Shown: positions 1 through 8,943 of the stretch, piece after piece
How the letters are laid out: each line of letters begins with the position of its first letter
How positions within the stretch are numbered: position 1 is the first letter of the stretch
Assembly: GCF_022568775.1 (NCBI RefSeq)
Contig: NZ_JAKZHW010000002.1
Span: forward strand, 509,501 to 573,500
Source of the DNA: Sphingomonas telluris
GTDB taxonomy: Bacteria > Pseudomonadota > Alphaproteobacteria > Sphingomonadales > Sphingomonadaceae
Direction: 5' to 3'
DNA length: 64,000 nt
Position numbers and translations under genes: made by a program
Notes under the pieces: generated by a model
Databases searched by the model: none
Told to the model about the DNA's origin: nothing
Seen by the model: the letters and a program-made list of their open reading frames with translations, nothing else

Positions 1-600
1 GTACCTTCGAAAGCGTTCGCCCATCTTCCGCGACAATATATGGACAGGGTCCGCGGGCTCTACAGCGGCGATCCGCTGTCTGATGGATACCTTAAGTTCA
101 TCGTCGACGAGCTTCGTCCGATGATCGCCCAACGCTTTCATGTGAAGACCGATCGCGCGAACACGGCAATCATGGGTTCGTCCATGGGCGGACTGATTTC
201 TCTCTATGCGATCGACGAATATCCGGATGTGTTCGGAGCGGCGGGGATGATGTCGACGCACTGGCCGCTGTTCCTGCCGACGAATGGAAGAAAGGCGATC
301 ACCGATCAGGAGTATGAGGTCGTCTCCGCCGCTTTCGAGTCCTATCTCCGGCCGTCGCTTCCTGATCCGAAGAGGCATCGCCTGTATTTCGATCACGGCA
401 GCGAAACGCTCGATGCCATTTACGCGCGGTATCAGGCGCGAGTGGATGCAGTCGTCGCCGCGCGCGGGTACCGACTGAACAAGAATTGGCTGACCCGTAA
501 CTTTCCGGGCCAGGCTCACAACGAACTCAGTTGGGCCTCGCGCGTCGACATTCCATTGAAATTCCTTCTCCCGCCCGAGAAATTGCCGGTCAGCCGTTGA
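1..600 (+). CDS. Putative esterase, alpha/beta hydrolase (5'-partial)
   Basis: The reading frame is open from base 1, so the start lies outside the window; the ATG at 40 is internal. The visible part has a nucleophile elbow, G-S-S-M-G-G, followed by a hydrophobic helix, and a C-terminal G-Q-A-H-N-E segment that supplies the likely catalytic His. This matches the esterase D/enterochelin-esterase family (PF00756), whose members hydrolyse carboxyl esters. The substrate cannot be told. The gene ends 31 bases before the dioxygenase-like gene and could be cotranscribed with it. Confidence 0.8.
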   Translation, partial: VPSKAFAHLPRQYMDRVRGLYSGDPLSDGYLKFIVDELRPMIAQRFHVKTDRANTAIMGSSMGGLISLYAIDEYPDVFGAAGMMSTHWPLFLPTNGRKAITDQEYEVVSAAFESYLRPSLPDPKRHRLYFDHGSETLDAIYARYQARVDAVVAARGYRLNKNWLTRNFPGQAHNELSWASRVDIPLKFLLPPEKLPVSR

Positions 601-631
601 TGACACGAGCCGCCCGCTTCTAAAGGAGCGG

Positions 632-1690
632 GTGCCTAGTGCAGGGAACAGCATCTCGCGAACGATCCGAGCCGCGATCAGTGCGCCTGCCTGGATATTG
701 GCCCTCGTTACTGGGGCCAAAAGCTTCGTCGACAATCCAATTATTGGCTCCCCAAGGCTCAATCGTTTCGGATTGCATGTGTGGCGGATCAAAGCCGCTC
801 ACGGCCTTGCCGGATTTCGCAGGAGGCGCCTGAGGCACCTGATCTCCGAAGACCTGCGTGAGCAGTTCGATCACAACGGCTTCGTGCTCCTCCCGGAAGC
901 CATGGCGCCAGAGGACTTCGCTGCTTTGAAAGGGACGTTGCTCGAAGCGGCACTTGAATCCCGCTCCCACCAACAGGGAGACTCGATCACGCGCCGGGTT
1001 CCGATTGGGCCTGATGTCAGGCGCCGCTTTCCGCAGCTAAACGCGTTGATCGAGAGTCGCCGCTGGAAAGGCCTCATGGCTTATGTCGCCAGCACACGCA
1101 GCGAGCCGATCTATTACATCCAGACCATCTTCGGCGGCGCCGTCGAGGGGCCGCCAGACCCGCAGCTGCAGCTCCATGCCGACACCTTTCACCCTTCACT
1201 CAAGGCGTGGCTGTTCCTGACCGATGTCGAAGAGAATGGACGCCCACTGACCTATGTCGCCGGTTCACACCGCCTGACGGAGAAGCGGGTGGAGTGGGAG
1301 CGAAAGAAGAGCATGGAGGTGCTGTCGGACGGTGACCGCCTTTCGCAGCGGGGCTCGTTCCGGGTCGCGGAGGAGGAGCTGGCCGCTCTGGACCTGCCAG
1401 CCCCAACCCATTTTGTGGTCCCTGCGAATACTCTGGTCGTCGCCGACACCTGCGGCTTTCACGCGCGCGCAAACTCATCGGTACCGACGGTGCGGCTTGA
1501 ACTCTTTGCCTATTGCCGCCGGACGCCATTCCTCCCCTGGACCGGCTTCGATCTGTTGTCGTGGCGACCGCTCGCGCAGCGGCGAGCCGACTGGGCAAAC
1601 GCCATCGTCGACTGGTTGGATCGCCGCGGCCTCATGAAGCAGCATTGGCGGCCGATAGGCCCCCGTCGCGCTGCGGAGCCTGACGCCTAA
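632..1690 (+). CDS. Phytanoyl-CoA dioxygenase (PhyH) family protein
   Basis: A GTG start is chosen because AAGGAG lies about five bases upstream and no better start is seen. The 352-residue protein has the PhyH jelly-roll pattern: an H-A-D iron-binding pair near residue 182, a second metal His in G-F-H-A-R, and an R-L-E segment that would bind 2-oxoglutarate. These are Fe(II)/2-oxoglutarate hydroxylases. Members are often found in sugar and lipid modification loci, but the substrate here is unknown. It ends four bases from the convergent manA. Confidence 0.8.
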   Translation: MPSAGNSISRTIRAAISAPAWILALVTGAKSFVDNPIIGSPRLNRFGLHVWRIKAAHGLAGFRRRRLRHLISEDLREQFDHNGFVLLPEAMAPEDFAALKGTLLEAALESRSHQQGDSITRRVPIGPDVRRRFPQLNALIESRRWKGLMAYVASTRSEPIYYIQTIFGGAVEGPPDPQLQLHADTFHPSLKAWLFLTDVEENGRPLTYVAGSHRLTEKRVEWERKKSMEVLSDGDRLSQRGSFRVAEEELAALDLPAPTHFVVPANTLVVADTCGFHARANSSVPTVRLELFAYCRRTPFLPWTGFDLLSWRPLAQRRADWANAIVDWLDRRGLMKQHWRPIGPRRAAEPDA

Positions 1691-1693
1691 CAG

Positions 1694-2494
1694 TCAGAGA
1701 GGACCTTGCGCTCCGACGAGAGCGATTGCGCGCTCCGAAAACCACAGAGGCGCATTCGGCTCCAGCAGCAGGCATTCGCCGCATGACGCTTCCTCGCTGC
1801 CGGAAGCCACGGTCCCTTCGAGGGGCATGACCCACCGGCAGCGCCCATCGAGCCCGCGCGGGACCTCGTTGTCGGATGTCGCCCGAACGAGACAGAAATG
1901 TGGGCCGTTGGCCAGGACGCTCGCCCCCGGCCCACCGGCATGGCGGTAGTTGTCCATGTCAAATTCCGGCCGCGAGACAGCCACGCCCTCCTCCAGGTGA
2001 AGCTCGCGGGGGCGCCCATAATCATAAAGCCGATAGGTCACGTCTGCATTCTGCTGAAACTCGAGGAGCGAAATGCCGGCGCCGATCGCGTGGATGGTGC
2101 CGGCGGGAACGTAGATGAAGTCGCCCGCGGCGACAGGCTTCCAGTCTACGAGGTCTTCGATCGAACCATCAGCCGCCGCGGATCGCAGCGCATCTGGCGA
2201 GAGCGCTGCTCGTAGCCCGAGGCCGAGCACCGCATCCTCTTGCGCGTCGAGGATGTACCAGCATTCATTCTTGCCTTGGCCAAGCCCGCGCTCTCGCGCT
2301 TGTTCGTCGTTGGGGTGGACTTGGACTGAGAGCCTTTCGCTCGTGAAGATGTACTTCGCCAGGAGCGGCAGTGAATTGTCGTTCCGATTCTCGAACCAGA
2401 TTTCGCCAATACGTCGGCCATTCGTCCCGTCGAACATCCAGGGAAGCTCCGTGCGGCCCCACGGCTTTTCGACAAAACGTGGCTCAAGCTTCAC
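1694..2494 (-). CDS. manA: Mannose-6-phosphate isomerase, class I
   Basis: Interconverts fructose-6-phosphate and mannose-6-phosphate in the cytoplasm, the first step towards GDP-mannose. The frame is open much further upstream, but that part reads as an arginine-rich shadow of the neighbouring proline repeats. The real start is the GTG at 2494, preceded by GGAGAG at a good distance, giving 266 residues, normal for the short alphaproteobacterial form. Zinc-site motifs V-Q-V-H-P-N-D and P-A-G-T-I-H-A are present. It serves manC, gmd and rmd of the capsule locus; phosphomannomutase is not in the window. Confidence 0.9.
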   Translation of the reverse strand: MKLEPRFVEKPWGRTELPWMFDGTNGRRIGEIWFENRNDNSLPLLAKYIFTSERLSVQVHPNDEQARERGLGQGKNECWYILDAQEDAVLGLGLRAALSPDALRSAAADGSIEDLVDWKPVAAGDFIYVPAGTIHAIGAGISLLEFQQNADVTYRLYDYGRPRELHLEEGVAVSRPEFDMDNYRHAGGPGASVLANGPHFCLVRATSDNEVPRGLDGRCRWVMPLEGTVASGSEEASCGECLLLEPNAPLWFSERAIALVGAQGPL

Positions 2495-2562
2495 GCGAAC
2501 TCTCCAGATCTGGCCGATGGTAACGTCGATTTCTTGCCATATGAACCGATTCCGCTCCGGAC

Positions 2563-2595
2563 AAAAAAAGAGGGGCCGGCGGTAACCGGCCCCTC
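2563..2595 (-). terminator. Intrinsic terminator of the beta-barrel gene
   Basis: A perfect 10-bp stem, GAGGGGCCGG with its complement at 2570-2579 and 2586-2595, closes a 6-base loop. Read on the minus strand it is followed by seven T. It sits 20 bases after the stop codon of the beta-barrel gene and before manA, so manA probably has its own promoter. Confidence 0.9.
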
Positions 2596-2615
2596 CCTTC
2601 GTAAGGACTAAATCC

Positions 2616-3383
2616 TTAGCCGCGTTCCGGCGCCGGCGGCGGCGGCGGAGGCGGAGGCGGCGGAGCCGGACAGGTCTCGGTCGCCAGGATCGTGGTGCCG
2701 TCCGGGCACGTCTGCGTCGCCGGGGGCGGCGGCGGAGGCGGAGGCGGCGGAGGCGGCGGCGGAGGCGGCGGAGCCGCTTCTTCCGCTGCGAACCGGACAC
2801 CAAGGCCCAGGAGCAGCGCTAGGCTGGAAGAGTTGGTCCGGTAGTTCGAATACCGAACTTCGCCCTTGCCGTAGAACATCGAGCCGAAGTTCTGCTGAGC
2901 GCCGGCGCCAACCTGCCAACCGCGTGTGCGGTAGTGATTGTAATAATCGCCGAAGTTCGGATTCCCATTCGGGAAGCCCGGCGTAACAACCGGATCCGCA
3001 TCGAACCGCTTGCGCTGCTCGTTGATCGTCCAGCCACCCTTTACGTAGAGCAGCGTGTCCGGAGTGACGAGCGCACCGGCGCGAAGGCCGAGGCTCCACT
3101 CTTCGAACGACTTGCGGTAGGCAACGCCCGGACCGTCACGAGTGACGTTCTCGTTGCGTGCGTTCCAGAAGCTGCCGTACGGGCCGACGACGAAACCGCC
3201 TAGGTCGAAGTCGGCACCAATCTCCGCACCCCATCCGAGGTGATCGTCATGGTTGCCTTCCGAATAGAAGCGGTCGCCGCCGATATTGACGTCACCATGG
3301 ACGTCCCGGAACGACTGTGCATTGGCCTGCTGAGAGGCCAACAGGGCTGCCGCCGCGAAGGCGCCAACTCGAACTAACTTCAT
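2616..3383 (-). CDS. Outer-membrane beta-barrel protein with poly-proline tail
   Basis: The N-terminus is a classical signal peptide ending A-N-A-Q. The next roughly 180 residues are alternating aromatic/glycine strands typical of small opacity- or OmpA-like barrels, ending in G-V-R-F. The tail is two proline blocks (about 17 and 10 Pro) around a short T-C-P-D-G-T-T linker with two Cys. There is no OmpA peptidoglycan-binding domain. The second Met (3383) is preferred because AAGGGG lies six bases before it; the Met two codons earlier would touch the RBS. The gene has a strong terminator and a long upstream region, so it is monocistronic. Confidence 0.8.
   Translation of the reverse strand: MKLVRVGAFAAAALLASQQANAQSFRDVHGDVNIGGDRFYSEGNHDDHLGWGAEIGADFDLGGFVVGPYGSFWNARNENVTRDGPGVAYRKSFEEWSLGLRAGALVTPDTLLYVKGGWTINEQRKRFDADPVVTPGFPNGNPNFGDYYNHYRTRGWQVGAGAQQNFGSMFYGKGEVRYSNYRTNSSSLALLLGLGVRFAAEEAAPPPPPPPPPPPPPPPPPATQTCPDGTTILATETCPAPPPPPPPPPPAPERG
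2633..2775. repeat. GGC/GGA simple-sequence tracts encoding the proline tail
   Basis: Two near-pure runs of GGCGGCGGAGGC-type trinucleotides (about 2633-2668 and 2723-2775) encode the two proline blocks of the beta-barrel protein. Such tracts can change length by replication slippage in units of three bases, which would lengthen or shorten the tail without breaking the frame. Confidence 0.75.
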
Positions 3384-3848
3384 GTGCATCCCCTTTCTCT
3401 TGCCGTCTCTATCATTCGCAATCTGAACGAGTCCACTAATTGCGGGTCTGTCACTCTATGCGATTAAATATCAGGCTGGTCGGTAATTGGTTAAGGATTA
3501 TATACTAGTAAAGCAGCCGCTACTCACTGCAAAGTATGTCAAAAACGCGACCTCCTTACTAGTATCCGGCAGCAGGTCAGACGCAGTACAGTCAAGCGTG
3601 GTTCCACAAAAGCTATTAGTTTCGGCGCAGATGTTGCTGCGCTGCAACAACTGATGAAGCTCGTTGGCATCCTATGTCCATTGAGTTATTTGCTCTTTTC
3701 CGAAGCGGATTATATGTCCGGATGCGAGCACGCTTGGGCGGTGCCGAGTGGGCCAAGTGTCGGCTACGCAACCTAGCGAGCCGCTCCGGTTTCATTGGGC
3801 TCGTCTTACGGCTTCGCGTGTAGTCGAGTGAGAAACCTGGGGTGGGCA
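3384..3848. promoter_or_regulatory. Long divergent intergenic region with two TACTAGTA palindromes
   Basis: About 465 bases between the minus-strand barrel gene and plus-strand manC have no convincing gene. It is AT-richer than its surroundings around 3430-3570 and should hold both promoters. The 8-bp palindrome TACTAGTA occurs at 3503-3510 and 3557-3564, 54 bp apart, about five helical turns. This would suit a dimeric regulator but is unproven. No confident -35/-10 pair is claimed. Confidence 0.4.
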
Positions 3849-4976
3849 ATGGAATTCGGCGAGGAGTGCCAACATGTTGCGGTCGACGGGGAACGGCTGA
3901 CTGCAATCGAGCTCCGGACATCTATTTCCGCCTGCATCATCCCGGTTGTTCTTAGCGGGGGTGGTGGAAGTCGCCTGTGGCCAGTGTCGACGAACGAGAA
4001 ACCGAAACAGTTCCTTCCGCTGAATGGATCCCATACCCTTTTTCGCGGCACTGTTGAACGGGTAAGCGACAGATCGCGCTTCGCGGCCCCGATCATTGTG
4101 GGGAGTGCGCTACACGAAGAGCTCCTGGAACGGGACCTCGCGGGAATTGAAGCGCAATTGATCTTCGAACCATGTGCCAAGAACACCGCGGCCGCGATTG
4201 CCATGGCCGCCCTGATGGCGCGCGAGGGGCATGGCGAGGATGCCTTGCTGTTGGTGATGCCGAGCGATCATGTGATCGATGATTCCAAGGCATTTTGCGA
4301 CGCTGTAGTGAAGGGCGAGGCGGCGGCGCGAGCTGGAAGGCTTGTCGCCTTCGGAGTAAGACCCACAGCTCCGGAGACTGGGTACGGCTATATCCGTCTT
4401 GGAAGAGAAATCCCCGGCATCCAAGGCGTCATGGACGTCGCTAACTTCGTCGAGAAGCCAAGCCTCGAGGTTGCCAAAGCGATCGTGGGGGACGGGGAGC
4501 ATCTCTGGAACGCCGGCATATTCCTGTTTCGTGTAGGCACCGTCCTCGAGGAACTCAGGGAATTCGCCCCTGAAATTGCTCGCGCTGCCGAAGGCGCCAT
4601 TGCGAGCGGCGCTCGCAAAGGCGATCACTTTTGGCCGGATTCTGCGGCGATGGCGGGGTGCCCGGACAAGAGCTTTGATTATGCGGTAATGGAGCATTCT
4701 CGTCGGGTGGCGGTAGTTCCGATGTCACCAGGCTGGAGTGATCTCGGTAGTTGGGATTCCATTGCAGATATGGCGGATGGCCAGATGGACGCCGACTTCG
4801 TCACCACCGTCGATTGTGATGATTGTTATGTGCGAACTGACGGCCTCCGCATTTCGGCGCTCGGCGTGCGCGATTTGATCATCGTTGCGTCGGGTCAACG
4901 GCTCCTGATTGTGCCTCGCGGACGGTCGCAAGAGGTAAAGAGGCTTCTGTCGGCAATGGGCGCTCCTGCGACCTGA
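3849..4976 (+). CDS. manC: Mannose-1-phosphate guanylyltransferase
   Basis: Makes GDP-mannose from mannose-1-phosphate and GTP in the cytoplasm. The nucleotide-binding signature L-S-G-G-G-G-S-R-L-W-P is followed by E-K-P-K-Q-F and, later, F-V-E-K-P and W-N-A-G-I-F, all diagnostic. At about 375 residues it is the monofunctional form without a fused isomerase domain, consistent with the separate manA. The start is uncertain: the frame is open to 3795. The ATG at 3849 behind GGGGTGGG is chosen, but a shorter protein is possible because family members usually begin just before the I-I-P-V-V-L-S segment. Confidence 0.9.
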   Translation: MEFGEECQHVAVDGERLTAIELRTSISACIIPVVLSGGGGSRLWPVSTNEKPKQFLPLNGSHTLFRGTVERVSDRSRFAAPIIVGSALHEELLERDLAGIEAQLIFEPCAKNTAAAIAMAALMAREGHGEDALLLVMPSDHVIDDSKAFCDAVVKGEAAARAGRLVAFGVRPTAPETGYGYIRLGREIPGIQGVMDVANFVEKPSLEVAKAIVGDGEHLWNAGIFLFRVGTVLEELREFAPEIARAAEGAIASGARKGDHFWPDSAAMAGCPDKSFDYAVMEHSRRVAVVPMSPGWSDLGSWDSIADMADGQMDADFVTTVDCDDCYVRTDGLRISALGVRDLIIVASGQRLLIVPRGRSQEVKRLLSAMGAPAT

Positions 4977-5052
4977 CTTGGAGTAAGCGCAATCCGCGGC
5001 TATCACGCGGAAGTTTAGTAGCCAATTCAATCTTTTAAGGCGTTTCGATTCG

Positions 5053-6207
5053 ATGCTGAAAGTACGCGAAGCATTCTTTAGGGCTGAGAGCTCACCGTTG
5101 CTGGCGAGCGTGCGCGAGCATTCGCCGAATGTCGACAAGCTGTTCCTGCTCGTCGTCGTCCTGCCGACGATCCTCGCGGGAATCTACTTCGGCTTCATCG
5201 CCTCCAACATTTACGTGTCGGAATCGCAGTTCGTAGTGAAGAGCCCGGAGAAGCCGGCGGCGGACGGTCTCGGGCTCCTGCTGAAGTCCAGCGGGTTCTC
5301 GAATGCCGGCGATGAGGTCTACGCTGCAGAAAATTATGTCGGCTCACGGGACGCGCTTCGCGAGTTGAACAAGAACGGCGCAGTCGCGCGCGCTTTCAGC
5401 CGGCAGCATGTCTCCCTCTTCGATCGCTTCAACGCGCTCGGCACAAACGGGACTTTCGAGGATCTTTTCAGGTTCTACCGAAGCAAGGTCAGCATTCACT
5501 ACGATTCGACGACGTCCATCGCCAAGCTTTCCGTGAAGGCTTTCACGCCTGAAGACGCCTTTCGGTTCAATCGTGAGCTCCTCCAGCTCTCCGAAAATCT
5601 CATCAACGATCTGAACGAGCGCGGCCGTACGGACCTGGTCGAGTTCGCGATGCGCGAAGTCACGCAGGCCGAGATCGCCGACCGTCGCGCAGCACTCGCG
5701 CTTGCGAGCTTTCGCAATGCTTCTGGCATCGTGGATCCCGAACAGCAGGTAGCAGTCCAGTTGCAAACGGTTTCGAAGCTCCAAGACGAGTTGATCGGCG
5801 CTCGGATGCAGTTGCTGCAGCTCCGATCTATTGCGCCTGATAATCCCCAAATTCCCGTCCTCGAGACGCGGATTGCTGGCTTGAGCCGGGAAGTCGATGT
5901 TCAGATGGGCCGGGCCGCCGGCAGCCGTCAGTCGCTTTCCGCAAGCGCGGTGCAGTACCAGCGTTTGCAACTCGAGAAAGAATTCGCCGACAAACGTCTC
6001 GCCACGGCAATGACCTCGCTCGAGACAGCCCAGGTGGAGGCGCGGCGCAAGCAAGCTTACGTGGAACGCATCAGCCAACCGAGCCTTCCGGACGAAGCGA
6101 CGGAGCCGGCGAGGCTGCGAGGTGTGTTGTCGACCTTGATTGTCGGGCTGCTGGCATGGGGGATTTTGAAGCTGCTCCTTGCCGGAGTGAGAGAGCATCA
6201 CGGCTGA
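5053..6207 (+). CDS. kpsE: Capsule export inner-membrane protein, KpsE/CtrB/BexC family
   Basis: A polysaccharide co-polymerase of class 3 that links the inner-membrane ABC exporter to the outer-membrane channel. Of 384 residues, one transmembrane helix lies near 29-49 and a second near 357-377, with a long coiled-coil-rich periplasmic part between, the standard KpsE topology. It follows manC after 76 bases and overlaps kpsM by one base (TGATG), so kpsE, kpsM and kpsT are translationally coupled. Confidence 0.93.
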   Translation: MLKVREAFFRAESSPLLASVREHSPNVDKLFLLVVVLPTILAGIYFGFIASNIYVSESQFVVKSPEKPAADGLGLLLKSSGFSNAGDEVYAAENYVGSRDALRELNKNGAVARAFSRQHVSLFDRFNALGTNGTFEDLFRFYRSKVSIHYDSTTSIAKLSVKAFTPEDAFRFNRELLQLSENLINDLNERGRTDLVEFAMREVTQAEIADRRAALALASFRNASGIVDPEQQVAVQLQTVSKLQDELIGARMQLLQLRSIAPDNPQIPVLETRIAGLSREVDVQMGRAAGSRQSLSASAVQYQRLQLEKEFADKRLATAMTSLETAQVEARRKQAYVERISQPSLPDEATEPARLRGVLSTLIVGLLAWGILKLLLAGVREHHG

Positions 6208-7013
6208 TGGCCACCAAAACCAGTACGAGCCTTGAGGAACTCCGTGACAGCTGGCGGATCCAGCGCCGTGTGATCTGGGCTCTAGTGATGCGCGAGATCC
6301 TGACGCGTTACGGCCGCCACAATATCGGTTTTCTGTGGCTGTTCGTGGAGCCGATGATCTTCACGCTGCTAGTCACGGCCCTATGGTCGTCGACGAAGTC
6401 GCTGCATGGGTCCACGATCCCCATCGTTGCGTTTGCCGTCACCGGCTATTCGAGCGTGTTGTTGTGGCGGAACATGCCGGCCCGGACAATCGAGGCCCTC
6501 ACCCCGAACTCGGGGCTTCTTCACCATCGCAACGTCAGGCCGATCGACATCTACCTGTCTCGGATTTTCCTGGAGATCGCGGGCGCGACGACTGCCTTCG
6601 TCGTGCTGGTCATATTCTTCTATGCCATTGGTTGGCTCGAACTCCCGGAGGATTTGGTGCAGGTCGCCGAGGGTTGGGCTTTGAGTGCCTGGTTTGGGTC
6701 GTCCCTGGCGCTGTTTCTAGGAGCGCTCTCTGAACGAACCGAGATCGTGCAGAAGTTCTGGAAACCGACTTCGTACATCGTGTTTCCGCTCTCCGGTGCC
6801 GCCTTTCTGGTCGACTGGCTCCCGAAGCAAGGGCAGGAATTCGTGCTCTTGCTCCCAATGGTTCATGGGGTGGAATATCTGCGCGAAGGTTTCTTCGGCT
6901 CGCAGATCAATGCCCATCACGACATTCCCTACATGGCGATCATCAACGCCGTGCTAACTCTGTTCGGCCTATCGCAAGTCAGAGCCATCGGAAGCAATGT
7001 GGTGCCAGAATGA
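6207..7013 (+). CDS. kpsM: Capsule ABC transporter permease
   Basis: Inner-membrane permease of the capsule exporter, ABC-2 family. The start at 6207 shares a base with the kpsE stop; an upstream in-frame ATG at 6156 lies inside kpsE and is rejected. The 268-residue protein has a cytoplasmic N-terminus with M-R-E-I-L-T-R-Y-G, typical of KpsM/RfbA permeases, then about six hydrophobic segments. It overlaps kpsT by four bases (ATGA). Confidence 0.93.
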   Translation: MATKTSTSLEELRDSWRIQRRVIWALVMREILTRYGRHNIGFLWLFVEPMIFTLLVTALWSSTKSLHGSTIPIVAFAVTGYSSVLLWRNMPARTIEALTPNSGLLHHRNVRPIDIYLSRIFLEIAGATTAFVVLVIFFYAIGWLELPEDLVQVAEGWALSAWFGSSLALFLGALSERTEIVQKFWKPTSYIVFPLSGAAFLVDWLPKQGQEFVLLLPMVHGVEYLREGFFGSQINAHHDIPYMAIINAVLTLFGLSQVRAIGSNVVPE

Positions 7014-7681
7014 TCCGCCTGTCCAATATCAATAAATTCTACAAGACACGCTGCGGACCAGTTCAGGTTCTGAACGACGTTAGCTTGACCGTCCGGCCGG
7101 GCGAGCACGTCGGGATCGTAGGCCGAAACGGTGCCGGAAAATCCACGCTCATCCGGATAATGAGCGGCGCTGAGCTTCCCTCGAACGGCAGGGTAGAGCG
7201 TGGAATGAGCGTCTCCTGGCCCCTAGCGTTCGGCGGCGCTTTCCAAGGATCCCTGACTGGCCTCGACAATCTTCGATTCATCTGCCGCGTCTACGGGGTC
7301 GACCCCGAGGACAAGGTCGATTTCGTTCAGGATTTCTCGGAACTCGGGATTTACCTCAATGAGCCGGTGAAGAGCTACTCGACGGGCATGCGCGCCCGGC
7401 TTGCCTTTGCGATCTCGATGGTGATTGAGTTCGATTGCTTTCTGATCGACGAAATCGTCGCCGTGGGTGACGCTCGCTTTCATGAACGGTGCCTCATCGA
7501 ACTGTTTGAGAAGCGAAAGGACCGCGCGAAGATTATCGTTTCGCACAACCCGAAGTACATTAAGAAGCACTGCACTCGTGCAGCCGTCCTGATGAACGGC
7601 AAGCTTCACCACCACGACGATATCGACCAAGCTTTGGCGCTCTATTCGGAGGCGCCTGCACCGGCGATGCAGGCAGCGTGA
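7010..7681 (+). CDS. kpsT: Capsule ABC transporter ATP-binding protein
   Basis: ATPase that powers export through KpsM. Visible motifs in order: Walker A G-R-N-G-A-G-K-S-T near residue 40, a signature helix Y-S-T-G-M-R, Walker B F-L-I-D-E-I, a D-loop with V-G-D, and the switch His in I-V-S-H. The 223-residue length matches KpsT/CtrD and lacks the C-terminal carbohydrate-binding domain of Wzt-type O-antigen exporters. This favours a capsule-type exporter that does not read the chain end through Wzt. Confidence 0.95.
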   Translation: MIRLSNINKFYKTRCGPVQVLNDVSLTVRPGEHVGIVGRNGAGKSTLIRIMSGAELPSNGRVERGMSVSWPLAFGGAFQGSLTGLDNLRFICRVYGVDPEDKVDFVQDFSELGIYLNEPVKSYSTGMRARLAFAISMVIEFDCFLIDEIVAVGDARFHERCLIELFEKRKDRAKIIVSHNPKYIKKHCTRAAVLMNGKLHHHDDIDQALALYSEAPAPAMQAA

Positions 7682-8943
7682 ACACGGTACGGAATTCCTA
7701 CCGCGCGCCTCTTCAGCGTCTCTGGCTAAAGCAACACCGCACGGCGTTCAGTGATTCCGGCAAGATCCGTCGGCCTCGGCTTCTTGTCGATGTTTCCGTG
7801 ATCATGCGGAACGATGCCGCGACTGGTATTCAACGGGTTGTTCGTTCTGTTTGGTCGCATTTGAAGGCGTCCGACCAAACCTTCGTGGACGTTGTGCCGG
7901 TCTACGCGGGACCGACACGCGGCTATTGTTTCGCACCCGAGGATTTTCTGTGCCCCGAGACGAAGCCAACCCATCTTCCGGTCGGCGTCCGCCCAGGCGA
8001 CAAGTTCCTGGGTCTGGACCTAACGGCACACTGGCTTCCAAATTATTCGGATCAGATTTCTGCCTGGCGACGGCACGGAGCGACGATCCATATCGTCGTC
8101 TACGACCTCCTTCCGCTCGCTCGACCCGATTGGTTCGAGAAAGCCACCAGCCAGCATTTCGCGCGTTGGTTCAAGACGGTTACCAACCACGCGGATCAAG
8201 TGCTTTGCATCTCTGAAAGCGTCGCGCAGGAATTTCGTCGCCGTATCATCGGAACCTCAGCTCACGAGCGCGTCAAGGTCAGTCGCCTTCATCTGAGTGG
8301 CGACATCGTGGGCTCCATTCCGTCCGTTGGACGATGCGAGCGCGTCGCCCAAACACTCGATCACGTGCGGTCCCGTCCAACCATCCTGATGATCGGCACG
8401 ATCGAGCCACGGAAGGGTTACGATCGCGCACTGGATGCGTTCGATTGGCTGTGGTCGCACGAGAGTTCCGCTGCTCCTGACTTGGTTATCGTAGGCAAGC
8501 CCGGTTGGAAGACGGCGCCGCTTCAGGAACGGATCAGAAACCATCGCGAAAACGGTCTCCGACTGCACTGGCTTGAGAACGTCAGCGATGAAGCCCTCAT
8601 GGAGCTGTACGAGTCGAGCCGCGCGATCTTCCATGCATCCTATGATGAAGGGTTCGGTCTGCCTCTGACCGAGGCTGCGACTCACCGCCGGTGGGCACTA
8701 GTCCGCGACCTGCCAGTGTTCCGAGAGCAGAACCTTTCGAACGTGCGCTACTTTGATAGCGATGCGCCGGAAGCTCTCGGCACCAAAGTACTGGATCTGA
8801 TGGGGGAGGCAGAGCGAGGCTTGCCTCCGGCTGCCTCTCCCACGCCGAATTGGGCGTGGTCCGTCGGCAAGCTACTAGAGGAACTCGGCCTCACGCACGA
8901 TGGAGTGGTCCGCCAGCCCCCGGTCCTGCGAATGGTCTCCTGA
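7678..8943 (+). CDS. Glycosyltransferase, GT4 family
   Basis: GTG start overlapping the kpsT stop by four bases, so it is coupled to the exporter genes. The N-terminal half has L-L-V-D-V-S and T-G-I-Q-R-V-V-R, a pattern of a GT4 subgroup common in alphaproteobacterial polysaccharide loci. The C-terminal half has I-G-T-I-E-P-R-K-G and a nucleotide-sugar site E-G-F-G-L-P-L-T-E. It should add a sugar to the capsule repeat or primer on the cytoplasmic side. Its last 69 bases overlap the 3' end of the convergent large glycosyltransferase. Confidence 0.87.
   Translation: MNTVRNSYRAPLQRLWLKQHRTAFSDSGKIRRPRLLVDVSVIMRNDAATGIQRVVRSVWSHLKASDQTFVDVVPVYAGPTRGYCFAPEDFLCPETKPTHLPVGVRPGDKFLGLDLTAHWLPNYSDQISAWRRHGATIHIVVYDLLPLARPDWFEKATSQHFARWFKTVTNHADQVLCISESVAQEFRRRIIGTSAHERVKVSRLHLSGDIVGSIPSVGRCERVAQTLDHVRSRPTILMIGTIEPRKGYDRALDAFDWLWSHESSAAPDLVIVGKPGWKTAPLQERIRNHRENGLRLHWLENVSDEALMELYESSRAIFHASYDEGFGLPLTEAATHRRWALVRDLPVFREQNLSNVRYFDSDAPEALGTKVLDLMGEAERGLPPAASPTPNWAWSVGKLLEELGLTHDGVVRQPPVLRMVS

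Noticed and set aside
2495..2803. N-terminal extension of manA, rich in arginine
   Set aside because: It is the antisense-side reading of the GGC/GGA tracts of the barrel gene and crosses the terminator at 2563; a good start with ribosome site exists at 2494.
5344..6201. Long open frame opposite kpsE
   Set aside because: A shadow of the GC-rich kpsE codons; no domain or ribosome site, and kpsE is certain.
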